Part shown: piece after piece, positions 24,083 through 32,901 of the stretch
Layout of the letters: every line of letters begins with the position of its first letter
Numbering within the stretch: the first letter of the stretch is position 1
Origin: Deltaproteobacteria bacterium
Lineage (GTDB): Bacteria; Desulfobacterota; Binatia; Binatales; Binataceae
Reading direction: 5' to 3'
Length of the DNA stretch: 44,457 nucleotides
NCBI GenBank assembly: GCA_021780755.1
Contig: JAJXYF010000006.1
Location: 1 to 44,457 of the forward strand
Translations under genes and position numbers: made by a program
Notes under the pieces: model-generated
Told to the model about the DNA's origin: nothing
What the model saw: only the letters and a program-made list of their open reading frames with translations
Database searches by the model: none

Positions 24083-25297
24083 AAATGCGACGCTGCCCGT
24101 GAGACGGTCGCGCTTCACAGGAAGTGACAAGTCCATCGCGCCGGAGGCCGAGAGGTTCGTAAGGCCTGACTCGATTCGTCCGTGCATGTCTGGCGGTAGC
24201 ACCGTTACAAAATGGCGTAGCATACCGGCTTCGATCGACGCCGTCGCGTTTTGAGCCTGCAACCGCTCAATGGTGATCGATGTCCCAACTAACGGCTGCA
24301 GGTTACTCTCGACCCTCGCCGCGCCGGCTAAATCGTCAACGCTAAATGTCATTTTTGGATCGCCCGCTATGCGCAGGCGGAGACCTGAAAATGCGATGCT
24401 GCCCGCGAGATGATCGCGCTTTGGAGGAAGTGACAAGTCCACTGTTCCGGAGGCTGAGAGATTCTTCAGACCCGTCTCGACTCGCCCGTGTATTTCTGGT
24501 GGAAGTGTCGCCACAAAAGCGCGCAGCGTATCGGCATCTAGCGTATGCGCCGCGTGTGCTGCCGCCAATCGATGAATCACCACACGCGTCCCTTCGGCCA
24601 GCGACTGGGTGTCGATATCGGCCACCATTCCAAATGACGAGTCGTTAACCGTCGCGGGCTGCTCCGTGGCGGGGGAGACTTTCACGGAGTCCTGCTCTCT
24701 AACTAAGCTCGAATTGCCAATAGCGATTGTAAGGCGCCGTGACGGCCTCGCGCGGTCGCCGGACATGATCATTCGCAACGCCATCGGTAAGTCGGACTGA
24801 GCCTCTGTTCTGGGGATTAGCTGCTCTTGGCGGATTCTCCCGTGAATCTCGGTCGTGCCGATCCAGAATGGGGAGGCGCGCGAACCGGTTGACGGCCGCC
24901 ATAACTCGTACGCAAGATCGACCAGCGACAGTTGCGAATGGTCGTCGGTGCGGGCGTAAAGCGTTACCTCGTCGACTCGAATCGAGCCAACCCTGCGCGC
25001 GAACAAATCCCTCCAGCCGAATCGCGCGTCGATCTCGCGGGCCGTGGCGAGCGGCTGCCGCGATCTTAGGCCGAAATCGAAGATCACAACATCGCGAAGA
25101 GTTAGAGTACCGGTCAGACTCAAGATCGCGCTGCCGATGTGCGCGCGGTTATCCGGCAGGAAGTGCCCTAATGCCAGATTCGCAAGCCTGGTGGTCAGCA
25201 GAAACGGGATCGCGACCAGTATCGTAAGTAGCAGCAAGGCTGTGACGGCGATCCGTACGGACCACCGAAACCGCCTGCTAATGGTGAAATCGGGCAC
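24062..25297 (-). pseudogene. AsmA/YdbH-like membrane-anchored protein, C-terminus lost
   Basis: It starts with GTG at 25297 (a TAA in frame lies just upstream) and has an N-terminal membrane anchor (IAVTALLLLTILVAIPFLL) after a basic segment. The following beta-rich sequence resembles AsmA-like envelope proteins: GSAILSLTGTLTLRDVVIFD and SIRVDEVTLYARTDD. Two internal repeats are seen, each with LPPEIHGRVETGLKNLSASG or LPPDMHGRIESGLTNLSASG followed by DLSLP and GS(I/V)AFSGL.LR. In the second repeat the family sequence stops at GLHLRA, where antisense cyclase sequence begins. The gene is therefore truncated, though the frame stays open to 23828. AsmA-like proteins act in lipid transport across the envelope. 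The assignment to this family is moderate. Confidence 0.55.
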
Positions 25298-25303
25298 GCA
25301 GCG

Positions 25304-25531
25304 TTATTGCAATCTAAACCGATTCGAGCACCCGCAGTCCGGCCAGCTCGCGTCGACGAGCTTTTCTTTTGCGATCGTGACCATCCAAACTTTCTCGTAA
25401 AACTCGGTGCGAGTGACTGTCACCGAATCCTTTTTCTGCTGAATTAACGAATTGAAGCCGGACTCAAGCGGGTTCGCTAGGAAAGTGCTTCCGGCGGAAG
25501 AATCGAAGCCGACATTCTTAGCAGATTGCAT
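25304..25531 (-). CDS. Short hypothetical protein
   Basis: This 75-aa frame ends six bases before the AsmA-like gene on the same strand. The segment VTRTEFYEKVWMVTIAKEK vaguely recalls the ELYEKVW start of some DNA-binding proteins, but the rest does not follow. It may be a remnant or a small real gene. No clear ribosome binding site. Confidence 0.3.
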   Translation of the reverse strand: MQSAKNVGFDSSAGSTFLANPLESGFNSLIQQKKDSVTVTRTEFYEKVWMVTIAKEKLVDASWPDCGCSNRFRLQ

Positions 25532-25607
25532 CAGAGTCTCCAGCTTGTCCTGACGGAGAACAGGGACAGAAGATGACTACTGTCGGGAGGGCTTGTGGTG
25601 TGACCAT

Positions 25608-27314
25608 TTACTGGCGGAAGCACGTCTCGTGATAATAAAGACTCCCCTGGCGAACTGCACGGGTGTTCAGCTCAATCGGCTTGCCGCATACGGAACAGCT
25701 CCTGCAGAACGGGTTATTGGTTCGAGAACGCCAGGTTTGCGATTCCAACCACTGTTGGACTTCGTCGGGACGCGCTTGCAGCCCCAGAGCGATTTCCTCC
25801 GGGCTATGGCCGGCATCGTGCCGCATGAGTGCAAAGTCAGGCATCATCCAGTCCGGTAATGATCGTTCGAATGGTTGACCGAGCGCCAGCATCAGAGCCT
25901 CGGCGCGATCGGGCGAACGCACCCCCCGTTTGGAGGCCCGTTCCTTGGATTCGATCCTAAGCCGGCCATGCGAGTCGATATCATACGTAATCTGAGCGAG
26001 TTGGCTCAGGGTCAGCTCGTCGTTGAGGCCTTCGATCTCGTTTCGTTCGAAGATGTCGGCCAAGGTCCGATAGAAGCGCGCCTTGTCATTGACAAAGCGC
26101 TTGGCGGGATCGTTGTCGCCCAGCTCCGGCCCGCTGGAACACGCCAGCCCGACATTGACCAGCCGAACCGGGAAGCCTTCATCTCGCACATGCAACGCAA
26201 AGTTGTGTCCGATTCCAATCGCGTCAACCCGTACCGCCGCGAGCCGCCGGCGGTACGGTTCCAGAAAGCGGACGACCGCGCCACGCGTATCTTCGCCGCG
26301 CCAGGCTCCAAGCTTGATAACTTGATGACGGCCAGGTCGTGAGGCACAAATATAGGCAACCGTTTCAGCCTGAGCACCGCCAACGTCAACTCCCGCAACC
26401 AGCGGGCCACCCGGATCCCTCAGCTGGCTGCAGCGAGCACGCTCTCGGGCGCGATCAAGCCAGGCCGTCCTGAAGAGGGCGTTTTGGGCCTGCTCTGGAA
26501 ACCGGGCCATTACGCGCGAAAGCCAGTTAGGAGAGCTCTCCTCGGTGCCGTGCCACCAGATCTGATGCTGCTCGTAGACCCAGCGTCGGGTCACAAGATA
26601 GGGGAACGGATTGTTATCGAGTGGTCCACCTTGGGCCGGGTCGAGTCGAAGTAGTCGCTCGAGGTCGAGTCCCTCAAGATTGGGCGAATCGAACGCACCT
26701 ATCGAGATGCAACTCCAGAGCGCACGGTCTTTGGTGAACGCGTCGAAGAACGCGCCGGCGGGCATGGTGGGATTGCCGCTCATGACGATGTGAACCTCGC
26801 CCCCGGCCATGGTGCCGGCGATCGCATCCCAAATGCCGGACTCAATCCCGGGTGCCTCATCGGCGATGATTAGGACGTGTTGGCCGTGGTAGCCCTGAAA
26901 GCTCGCTGCCCGATTGGTCGAGAAGCCGATGGCGAAGTTGTGCTCGTTGCGAAGATCGAGCCCCGTGAGCTTCAGTTTCGGGTAGGGCACCTTGGCACGC
27001 TCGACCAGGCGGTGAATCTCTGACCAGAGCTGGGTTCGCACCTGACGCTCGGTGGGCGAAGTCGTAAGCACGATCCCTTCGTGGTAACGTGCCAGCCACC
27101 ACAAGGCCGCGACTGCAAGAGTGAAAGTCTTGCCGACGGCGTGGCAGGCTTTGACCGCCGTGCGGCGCTGTTCCTTGATCGATTGCAGCAGCTCGATTTG
27201 GCGCTTCCACAGCTCAACACCCAACAGATGTTTGGCGAACAGGGCAGGGTCACGGATGACACTGCTGATCGACGCCTTTTGCTTGGCCGATAGTTCAATC
27301 CTGGTGATCATCAC
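25608..27314 (-). CDS. terL: Phage terminase large subunit with C-terminal zinc finger
   Basis: This 568-aa protein is the DNA-packaging motor and nuclease type. Walker A-like KACHAVGKT is at 55-63 and Walker B VLIIADEAPG at 147-155. The RNase H-like nuclease begins at about 310 with VAGVDVGGAQAE, followed by VDAIGIGHNF and SPDRAEALMLALGQ. The last 60 residues are unusual: HSPEEIALGLQARPDEVQQW looks like a helix-turn-helix, followed by Cys 537, 540, 543, His 562 and Cys 565 in a zinc-finger arrangement. The start overlaps the preceding gene by 20 bases, and ATG at 27311 is equally possible. No portal, capsid or tail gene is within reach on either side. The terminase call is firm; the role of the tail is unknown. 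Confidence 0.88.
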   Translation of the reverse strand: MMITRIELSAKQKASISSVIRDPALFAKHLLGVELWKRQIELLQSIKEQRRTAVKACHAVGKTFTLAVAALWWLARYHEGIVLTTSPTERQVRTQLWSEIHRLVERAKVPYPKLKLTGLDLRNEHNFAIGFSTNRAASFQGYHGQHVLIIADEAPGIESGIWDAIAGTMAGGEVHIVMSGNPTMPAGAFFDAFTKDRALWSCISIGAFDSPNLEGLDLERLLRLDPAQGGPLDNNPFPYLVTRRWVYEQHQIWWHGTEESSPNWLSRVMARFPEQAQNALFRTAWLDRARERARCSQLRDPGGPLVAGVDVGGAQAETVAYICASRPGRHQVIKLGAWRGEDTRGAVVRFLEPYRRRLAAVRVDAIGIGHNFALHVRDEGFPVRLVNVGLACSSGPELGDNDPAKRFVNDKARFYRTLADIFERNEIEGLNDELTLSQLAQITYDIDSHGRLRIESKERASKRGVRSPDRAEALMLALGQPFERSLPDWMMPDFALMRHDAGHSPEEIALGLQARPDEVQQWLESQTWRSRTNNPFCRSCSVCGKPIELNTRAVRQGSLYYHETCFRQ

Positions 27315-27825
27315 TGATTGGTCCCACTGCCTCGAGTAATTCCACCAGAGTTAAGGGGCTGCCGTCCTTGCCGGTCAGCTCATGGCGCAGCGGTGCCGCA
27401 TAGCCGTTGATCCGCGCGGTATGATCAAGCACTTTGATACCGACCTCCACCGCTCGAGCGTTGCCCTTTCGAATCGCGGGCTGAAGATTGAGAAACATCT
27501 CCTCGGAGCGCGCTGCATCGAGTTTGCGTAGCTCTTCGACGGCCAGCGCCGGCTCGCGCGCAAGCGCCCGCCGCAATGCCTTGTGCACCGCCTGGCGGCT
27601 GATAGCGTAACCAGGCGGGAATCGGACGCCTTCCGGGAGCGAGGTGAGCGGCTGCGCCTGGCCGCAGCCGACTCGCCCAAGCTGCTCGGCGATCGCTTCC
27701 AGCGAGACTCCCATCCGCTTCAGATGCAGCGTTTCAGTCTCGACCCAGCGCGCTCGGAGCACTCTTTCCGATAACGTCACCGCCTGGCGAGCGCCGCGCC
27801 AGGTGCCGTCAGGTTGGCGCTTCAT
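27295..27825 (-). CDS. Terminase small subunit-like DNA-binding protein
   Basis: This 176-aa protein lies between a methyltransferase and a large terminase, overlapping both (ATGA with the first, 20 bases with the second). It has a helix-turn-helix-like segment with MGVSLEAIAEQLGRVG and later YAISRQAVHKALRRALA, then a helical part (KLDAARSEEMFLNLQPAIRK, AVEVGIKVLDHTARINGY) that is very common in small terminase proteins and their relatives. Small terminases recognise the packaging start and load the motor. The family call rests partly on position. Confidence 0.7.
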   Translation of the reverse strand: MKRQPDGTWRGARQAVTLSERVLRARWVETETLHLKRMGVSLEAIAEQLGRVGCGQAQPLTSLPEGVRFPPGYAISRQAVHKALRRALAREPALAVEELRKLDAARSEEMFLNLQPAIRKGNARAVEVGIKVLDHTARINGYAAPLRHELTGKDGSPLTLVELLEAVGPISDDHQD

Positions 27826-29164
27826 GACTCACTGACCATCTCGGGCTTGAGACCCAGCGTGGCCATGCGCTCCAGCGCTACGGCGGCAAATGCCGGAGAT
27901 TTCTCGATCGCATAGCAACGCCGTCCAAGCTGCTGAGCCGCCACCAGTTGCGAGCACTGCCGGAGAAAGGTTCGTAGCAGAGGTCGCCAGGTTCGGTGTG
28001 CATCTCCATCGGCAGCGCGAAGAGTTTGCACGGCTTCGAAGTCGGGTGGGCGTCGCTCTCGACTTCGGAACTCGGGATTTCCCACACGGTAGTCGGAAAC
28101 CCATCCGCCGCCTCGCCGACTTGCGCTCGGAAGTTCCTCGGCGCCTCACCCTTAATCCAGCCGAACAGACACGGTTCGTGCTGCCATAAGTAGGTCGAAT
28201 AGGTCAGCACCGGTCGGCTCTTGACCCAGACAATCTGCTGATGGACGAACGCGCCGAACTCGTTCCACACCCGCTCGACCATCGCCTGGCGTTTGCTCGC
28301 GTGCCAGCAATACCAGGCGGCGCTACGCCTGATCGCATGTTCAAGCGCGACTTTTACAAAGCCGCGATACAACTCGATGCCCGACTCCTCGGAGCTCTCG
28401 ATGTCCGCCGGGTTAGCTTCGAGGTAGTGGTCCGACCAGTCCTTGTTCCGGTTCGTCGCACCGTGGTTGCCCCAGCTCTGCGGGTGCGAGCCACCCGTAT
28501 ATCCCACCGCATAGGGTGGATCGGTGGCGAAAAGAACCGCTCGTTCATCGCCCATCAGGCTCACCACGTCACGTGGTTGAGTCGAGTCACCACAGAGCAG
28601 TCGGTGTGCGCCGATCTGCCAGAGCTGGCCGCTCACGGTCCCCCACTTCTTCCGCAGCTCCCCCGCCTTGTCGAGCGGCACTCGTGGATCAGTCGGCGGA
28701 TAAAGTTGCGCCCATACCGGCTCTCCCGCGGTACGCCTGAACAGTGCTCGCAACGCCGGGTTGTCGGTATGGACAGTCTCAATAAGCGCCTTGATTCTTT
28801 CGGTGTCCTTCTCTGCCATCGCCGCGAGCGGATCGAGGGTCAGTAGAAGCTTGTCGGCTTCCTCTTCAGCGACGTCGAGCACCAGCACTGGCACTACGGC
28901 ATTTGGCGTGGTGTCTTTCCGCAGATGGCCGTCGACGATCATCAGCTTGCCGTCCGGCAACTCCCGGACCAGGAGCGCGTCGGCGTAGCCGATCTCCTCG
29001 AGGCACCCGCGCAGCGCTTCCTCTTGTGCCTTGGGATGCCGCCGCCAGTTCTTGGGATTTGGCACCAGTTCGCTGGCGCGTACCCGCCGCAACTCGCGAA
29101 CGCGATCGCGGATTTGTGACTTGGCGAGCTCCCCGAGTTCAACCTCACGGTTTTGTTCCTCCAT
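27822..29164 (-). pseudogene. ParB-DNA methyltransferase fusion, frameshifted near the end
   Basis: The N-terminus (1-110) is ParB/Srx-like: VRASELVPNPKNWRRHPKAQ and LMIVDGHLRKD. From about 190 a DNA amino-methyltransferase follows, with LLCGDSTQ, the catalytic FATDPPYAVGY, ALEHAIRRSAAWYCWHASK and HPTSKPCKLFALPM. At the SAM-binding motif EPFSGSG one base is missing (near 27952-27956). Restoring it gives SQLVAAQQLGRRCYAIEKSP, continuing to a TGA that overlaps the next start as ATGA. The start at 29164 is chosen because GGAGG lies five bases upstream. Such fusions are common in phages, where the methylase protects or marks phage DNA. The single missing base makes pseudogene and sequencing error equally possible. 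Confidence 0.75.
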
Positions 29165-29180
29165 GGTTGCCTCCAAAAAG

Positions 29181-29220
29181 AAAAGGAGCCCGAACCTTTG
29201 TTAAGGTTCGGGCTCCTTTT
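29181..29220. terminator. Perfect hairpin with A/T flanks (bidirectional terminator or leader structure)
   Basis: AAAAGGAGCCCGAACCTT (29181-29198) is exactly complementary to 29203-29220, with a four-base loop TGTT. The A4 and T4 edges make a terminator possible in both directions. On the minus strand it lies 16 bases before the ATG of the methyltransferase gene, so it would sit in that transcript's leader if transcription started further up. Confidence 0.7.
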
Positions 29221-29369
29221 CAGGGTCTCCGAATCTGTCTCAGCTAGCCACTATCTCTTGCAGCTCTTTAAAAAGTATAGCAGAGCGCACTGGAACAAAC
29301 CGATACTTTCTGCCTGAACTCAGCAGTGCGTCTATGTGAAACGCTGTTTTAATAGCGCGAGCCGCTCGA

Positions 29370-29423
29370 TGTCAACCGCCGCTTGTCAACCACCGTATGA
29401 GCGTCAACCGATTCCCGGTTGAC
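29370..29423. repeat. Cluster of GTCAACC motifs, three direct and one inverted
   Basis: GTCAACC occurs at 29371-29377, 29385-29391 and 29403-29409, and inverted as GGTTGAC at 29417-29423. The last two form an inverted repeat. They sit in the gap between the acetyltransferase and the ParB-methyltransferase cassette. They could be operator sites or binding sites for the ParB-like or small terminase protein. Confidence 0.5.
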
Positions 29424-29480
29424 ACTTGGATAGGGGTTCGCATCGGACTGCCTCATCCGCCATCCACTCCCGACGCGTGC

Positions 29481-30199
29481 CTAATCTTCCAGCGCCTTCG
29501 TGATACCGTACGCGTCCATCTGCCCCTGAAATTTCGCGACCTCGTGGGCCAGTATCAGCAGGTCGTACTTGCGGCCCTCACGATCCTTCACATGATCGTG
29601 CAGCAGCGCCTCGGGCCGGAAACCCATGCCCTGAAAGACTGAGATCGCGCCTTTGTGATCCACCGTCATTTGCGCGACGATCTTCTCGATTCCCAGGCCG
29701 AGCGCAATTGCGAAGGCCTCCTGTGTAAGCACCGCCCCAGTCCCTTGCCACGCATCTCGGCAGAAACCAGCACCCGCAACTCGGCCACGTGCGGCGACCA
29801 TGAGAGTTCGCCGCGATCGACCGTCGCGTATCCCTGCACGATTCCGTTGCGCTCGGCGAGCACGCTCGTAATACGCCCGCGTTCGATCCCGCTCAGCCAG
29901 GTGTCGATTGCTTCGGGCTGGGTAATGTCGCGGCGCAGGAACAGGATATCGTGAGCTGGCAGGGTGCGCGCGAACGCAAGCGCCGCCGCGGGCTTCTTCG
30001 TGCGCGGCGGACGCGGTGCCGCACCCGCCGATTCGCCTACCGAGCGGCCCTTTGGCGCCAGGTGAGCAAGGACCGCTTCCATTGCCGCCAGCACGCGCCA
30101 CTTCACGAGTCCGCCCGCGCGCACGCGCGAATGAAGGGTCAGGTGGGCAACGATACATCCAACCACCGGCAAACCGTCAAGCGCCCCGCCTGCGCGCAT
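29481..30199 (-). pseudogene. GNAT acetyltransferase, frameshifted
   Basis: The frame from 30199 gives an N-terminal part with LAFARTLPAHDILFLRRDIT, SVLAERNGIVQGYATVDR and VAELRVLVSAEMRGKGLG, the acetyl-CoA loop of GNAT enzymes. One G appears to be missing in the G run at 29735-29738. After correction the protein goes on as AVLTQEAFAIALGLGIEKIV and VDHKGAISVFQGMGFRPEAL and ends at 29481, about 240 aa. These enzymes acetylate amines on proteins or small molecules. The start ATG lies 11 bases after the upstream oxidoreductase stop, so they are in one transcript. The frameshift is in a homopolymer, so it could be an assembly error. Confidence 0.7.
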
Positions 30200-30210
30200 A
30201 AGATACTCAG

Positions 30211-31095
30211 TCAGATGAGTTTCGCCGCGGGTTCCACCCACTCGCGCGCCACCTGCTCGAGGGCCTCAGGGATCCGCGCGTCGTCGCCCGGCAGCCGCAC
30301 AAACGGTACAAATTCGCTCACCCCGAGTTCGTGGTAGGCGCGCAGATCATCGCGCGTAATCTCATTCGCGTATGGCGAAATGATTATCTCGATCTCCTTG
30401 CGGTCGCGACCCTGTTCATCCAGCAACGCGTGCAATTTCGCGATCTTCGCCGCCGCTTGATCGGGATTCAGGTTCACACCGAACCACCCGGTCCCGTATT
30501 TCGCCACCCGGCGCAACGCGGGCATGCTCTCACCGCCGAAAATCACCGGAACTTTGCCGCCCTGCGCCGGCTTCGGAAAGCTTCTCACTTCCTCGAAGCG
30601 CACGAATTCGCCGACGTAACTCGACTTCGGATCGGTCCATAGCCTGCGCATCGCTTCTATATATTCGCAAGTCCGCTGCGCGCGCCGTTCAAACGGAATG
30701 CCCAATGCCGCAAATTCCTCGGCCGCCCATCCGATCCCGACACCCAGCGCGAAGCGCCCGCCGCTCAGGTAGTCCAGGCTCGCTATTACCTTGGCGAGTT
30801 CGAGCGGATTGTGCTCCGCCACCAGGCAGATTCCCGTTGCGAGCCTTAACCGTTCGGTATGCGCCGCCGCATAGGTCAGCCCGATAAACGGATCGAGCAG
30901 GGGGATCGTGCTCCCGGCGAGAAAACGGCCATCGTCAGTGTACGGATACTTCGATTCCGGGTTGTCAAACAGCACGACGTGTTCCGGCGCCCACAAGGTA
31001 GCTATATTCAGGCGCTCCGCATGTTGCGCGACCATTCGAATTGTCGATGGCCGCGCCGCCTTTCCGATCCCCACCGCCGTAATTCCAATCTTCAT
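30211..31095 (-). CDS. LLM-class (luciferase-like) flavin/F420 oxidoreductase
   Basis: This 294-aa protein has the bacterial luciferase-like TIM-barrel fold. Key blocks are HAERLNIATLWAPEHVVL at the start of the barrel, RLRLATGICLVAEHNPLELA, LASLDYLSGGRFALGVGIGW (written here as SLDYLSGGRFALGVGIGW), PFERRAQRTCEYIEAMRRLW and PVIFGGESMPALRRVAKY. Many such proteins use coenzyme F420, others FMN. The cofactor here is not proven. AAAGGTGG lies seven bases before the ATG. It belongs to a minus-strand run with the MaoC-like and 371-aa proteins upstream, suggesting shared catabolic work. Confidence 0.9.
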   Translation of the reverse strand: MKIGITAVGIGKAARPSTIRMVAQHAERLNIATLWAPEHVVLFDNPESKYPYTDDGRFLAGSTIPLLDPFIGLTYAAAHTERLRLATGICLVAEHNPLELAKVIASLDYLSGGRFALGVGIGWAAEEFAALGIPFERRAQRTCEYIEAMRRLWTDPKSSYVGEFVRFEEVRSFPKPAQGGKVPVIFGGESMPALRRVAKYGTGWFGVNLNPDQAAAKIAKLHALLDEQGRDRKEIEIIISPYANEITRDDLRAYHELGVSEFVPFVRLPGDDARIPEALEQVAREWVEPAAKLI

Positions 31096-31221
31096 GGCTA
31101 TCCACCTTTCCGCACTGCGCGACCATGGAACGGGCCGCGCTTTCCTTGATTCACTCGAAGCCCTTCGTTCCCGCTGGACTTAGCCGACCGCCCGGGCATC
31201 GCGAACATCATCATTAGATGC

Positions 31222-32337
31222 TCAGAAAGTCGGCAGGTGCTGAATGTCTTTGTACTTGTAATATCCGGGACCAACTCCATACTCCATGATCCCGAACCCA
31301 ATCTCGTCGCCGCAGCGCCACTCAATCAGATGGTCGCTCAACGTACTCGCCTCGCGCAGCACTACCGGATCGCTCAGGTCCCACACCTCATGCTCGCTGT
31401 AGTACTGCCCGCGACTGTCGCCGTGGTACCATCCGCGATAGCCGCCATAGCCACCGCCCTTCAAATGCCAGCGCGCCGGATGGGTCACGAACGAGACTTG
31501 CCGGCGTTCCCCGTTCTTGAAAAACAGCTCGATGTCCCCGCCCTTCAGGGTCTGCACCGGCCCCGACCCGTCCCAGCGAAATTCCTGTTCGGTTTTTTCG
31601 AGGATAAAGCCGGGATCGGCCGGCGCGCCGAAGGGCCGCACGAGTTCGCCGCTGAAATAGCTGTAATGACCCGCGCCGCGTTCCACGAAACGCCAATGCA
31701 GCGTGAAATCGCGAAACTGTGCCACTGACCAACTGAAAAGAAAGGGCGCGAAAGTCGTGCGCTGCGCGTCCGAGATATCGGTGCGCAGCGGACGCCGCGT
31801 CCCCCACGAGCGATCGCGATGGCCCCACCAATCGTTCTCGTTCAACCTCACGCTCTTGCCCGGAATACTCAGAACCCCGCGCGCGCGCCCCGCCTGGTCG
31901 AACCGTGAGATGTCCTGCACCACGCGTCCGTTGCTCTTGCGAAAATCGTGCTCCTCCTCATGCGGATTCATCGTGGCGCTCCACACGATATCGAAATTTA
32001 TTCCCGAAGGATTTTCAGCGAGCACCATGCGAAAGCTTCTAAGTCCTTCCACTACCTCGATAGAAAGCGGTCCGATTTTCACTTCGTCGAGCCGCGGACG
32101 CAGCGTGCGCGACGCGCGGAAATTATACTGTTTGCCCAGATGCCATACCGTCGCGAATCCGTCCTGCACATTCTTGTTCGGGTACTGGCCCACGCCGCAG
32201 CCGAGTACCATGTCCTTTTCGGCGACATTATAGAGACTGATATAAATGCGCTCGGTCCACTCCGGGTTGTCCGTATGGACATGATCCATCGTGGTGGGCA
32301 GTTGATGGCACATCAGTTCGTCCCAAGCGGTGAGCAT
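31222..32337 (-). CDS. Uncharacterised 371-aa protein, lipocalin/AttH-CrtC-like
   Basis: The protein is rich in Trp, Tyr and Arg and appears all-beta: DNPEWTERIYISLYNVAEKD, VWHLGKQYNFRASRTLRPRL, NDWWGHRDRSWGTRRPL, FLFSWSVAQFRDFTLHWRF. The motif WGHRDRSWG recalls the tandem lipocalin-like AttH/CrtC (carotenoid hydratase-type) group and related DUF7064/7065 proteins that are common beside acyl-CoA and steroid degradation genes. AAGGAG lies eight bases before the ATG. The family call is tentative; the function is unknown, possibly binding or hydrating a hydrophobic substrate. Confidence 0.6.
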   Translation of the reverse strand: MLTAWDELMCHQLPTTMDHVHTDNPEWTERIYISLYNVAEKDMVLGCGVGQYPNKNVQDGFATVWHLGKQYNFRASRTLRPRLDEVKIGPLSIEVVEGLRSFRMVLAENPSGINFDIVWSATMNPHEEEHDFRKSNGRVVQDISRFDQAGRARGVLSIPGKSVRLNENDWWGHRDRSWGTRRPLRTDISDAQRTTFAPFLFSWSVAQFRDFTLHWRFVERGAGHYSYFSGELVRPFGAPADPGFILEKTEQEFRWDGSGPVQTLKGGDIELFFKNGERRQVSFVTHPARWHLKGGGYGGYRGWYHGDSRGQYYSEHEVWDLSDPVVLREASTLSDHLIEWRCGDEIGFGIMEYGVGPGYYKYKDIQHLPTF

Positions 32338-32452
32338 TTATCGGTCTCCTTGTGAGTAATGCGGTTTGGAAAAGCGCAAGCGGGAATTCATCGGCAAGGT
32401 TATGGCGATGTCCGGTAACAACAGGTGGAAAAATCGAGCTCCGAAGCGAATT

Positions 32453-32893
32453 TCATGGACGATGCATGAAGCGATGGTCAATCAGTGCCACCACGTCCCC
32501 GTTTTGGTTCTTCAGGGTCGATCCGATAACCATGAAAACCATCGAGCCGGTGCGCCCGGTCTTTTCATAGACTTCCTTGATTCGCGACGCCATCGTTATC
32601 CGATCGCCGGCCCGGATCGGCGCGATGAAATCGACCTCCATGCCGGCCGCCAGCCGCCGCGAACCCTGCGGCAGCTTTTCAAACGTGAGTTCCGCCAGGC
32701 GAAAGACTCCGGCAAACGATGGCGGTGCAGTCAGGCCATGTTCTCGGTCGTCGGCATTGCCTTCCAGACCGGTGCGCAACGGGTGCGTCTCGCCAATCGC
32801 ATAACAAAAATTCGTAATCATCTCGGCGGTGACTTCCACCGGAGATTCCGCCTCGAATTCGCGACCAATAAGCGCCTGGTCAAACTCGATCAT
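32453..32893 (-). CDS. MaoC-like hot-dog dehydratase N-terminal domain protein
   Basis: This 146-aa protein has the hot-dog fold of MaoC/FAS1-type dehydratase subunits: the N-terminal IGREFEAESPVEVTAEMI, then FCYAIGETHPL, TAPPSFAGVFRL, and the core VDFIAPIRAGDRITMASRI with KTGRTGSMVFMVIGSTLKNQ. Proteins with this layout usually pair with a second hot-dog subunit to hydrate enoyl-CoA, and no second subunit is seen nearby. ATG at 32893 is chosen, with AAAGGC seven bases upstream. The frame is open to 33061, but the extra sequence is basic and unlike the family. It is followed on the same strand by the 371-aa protein gene. Confidence 0.8.
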   Translation of the reverse strand: MIEFDQALIGREFEAESPVEVTAEMITNFCYAIGETHPLRTGLEGNADDREHGLTAPPSFAGVFRLAELTFEKLPQGSRRLAAGMEVDFIAPIRAGDRITMASRIKEVYEKTGRTGSMVFMVIGSTLKNQNGDVVALIDHRFMHRP

Positions 32894-32901
32894 GCTGCCT
32901 T

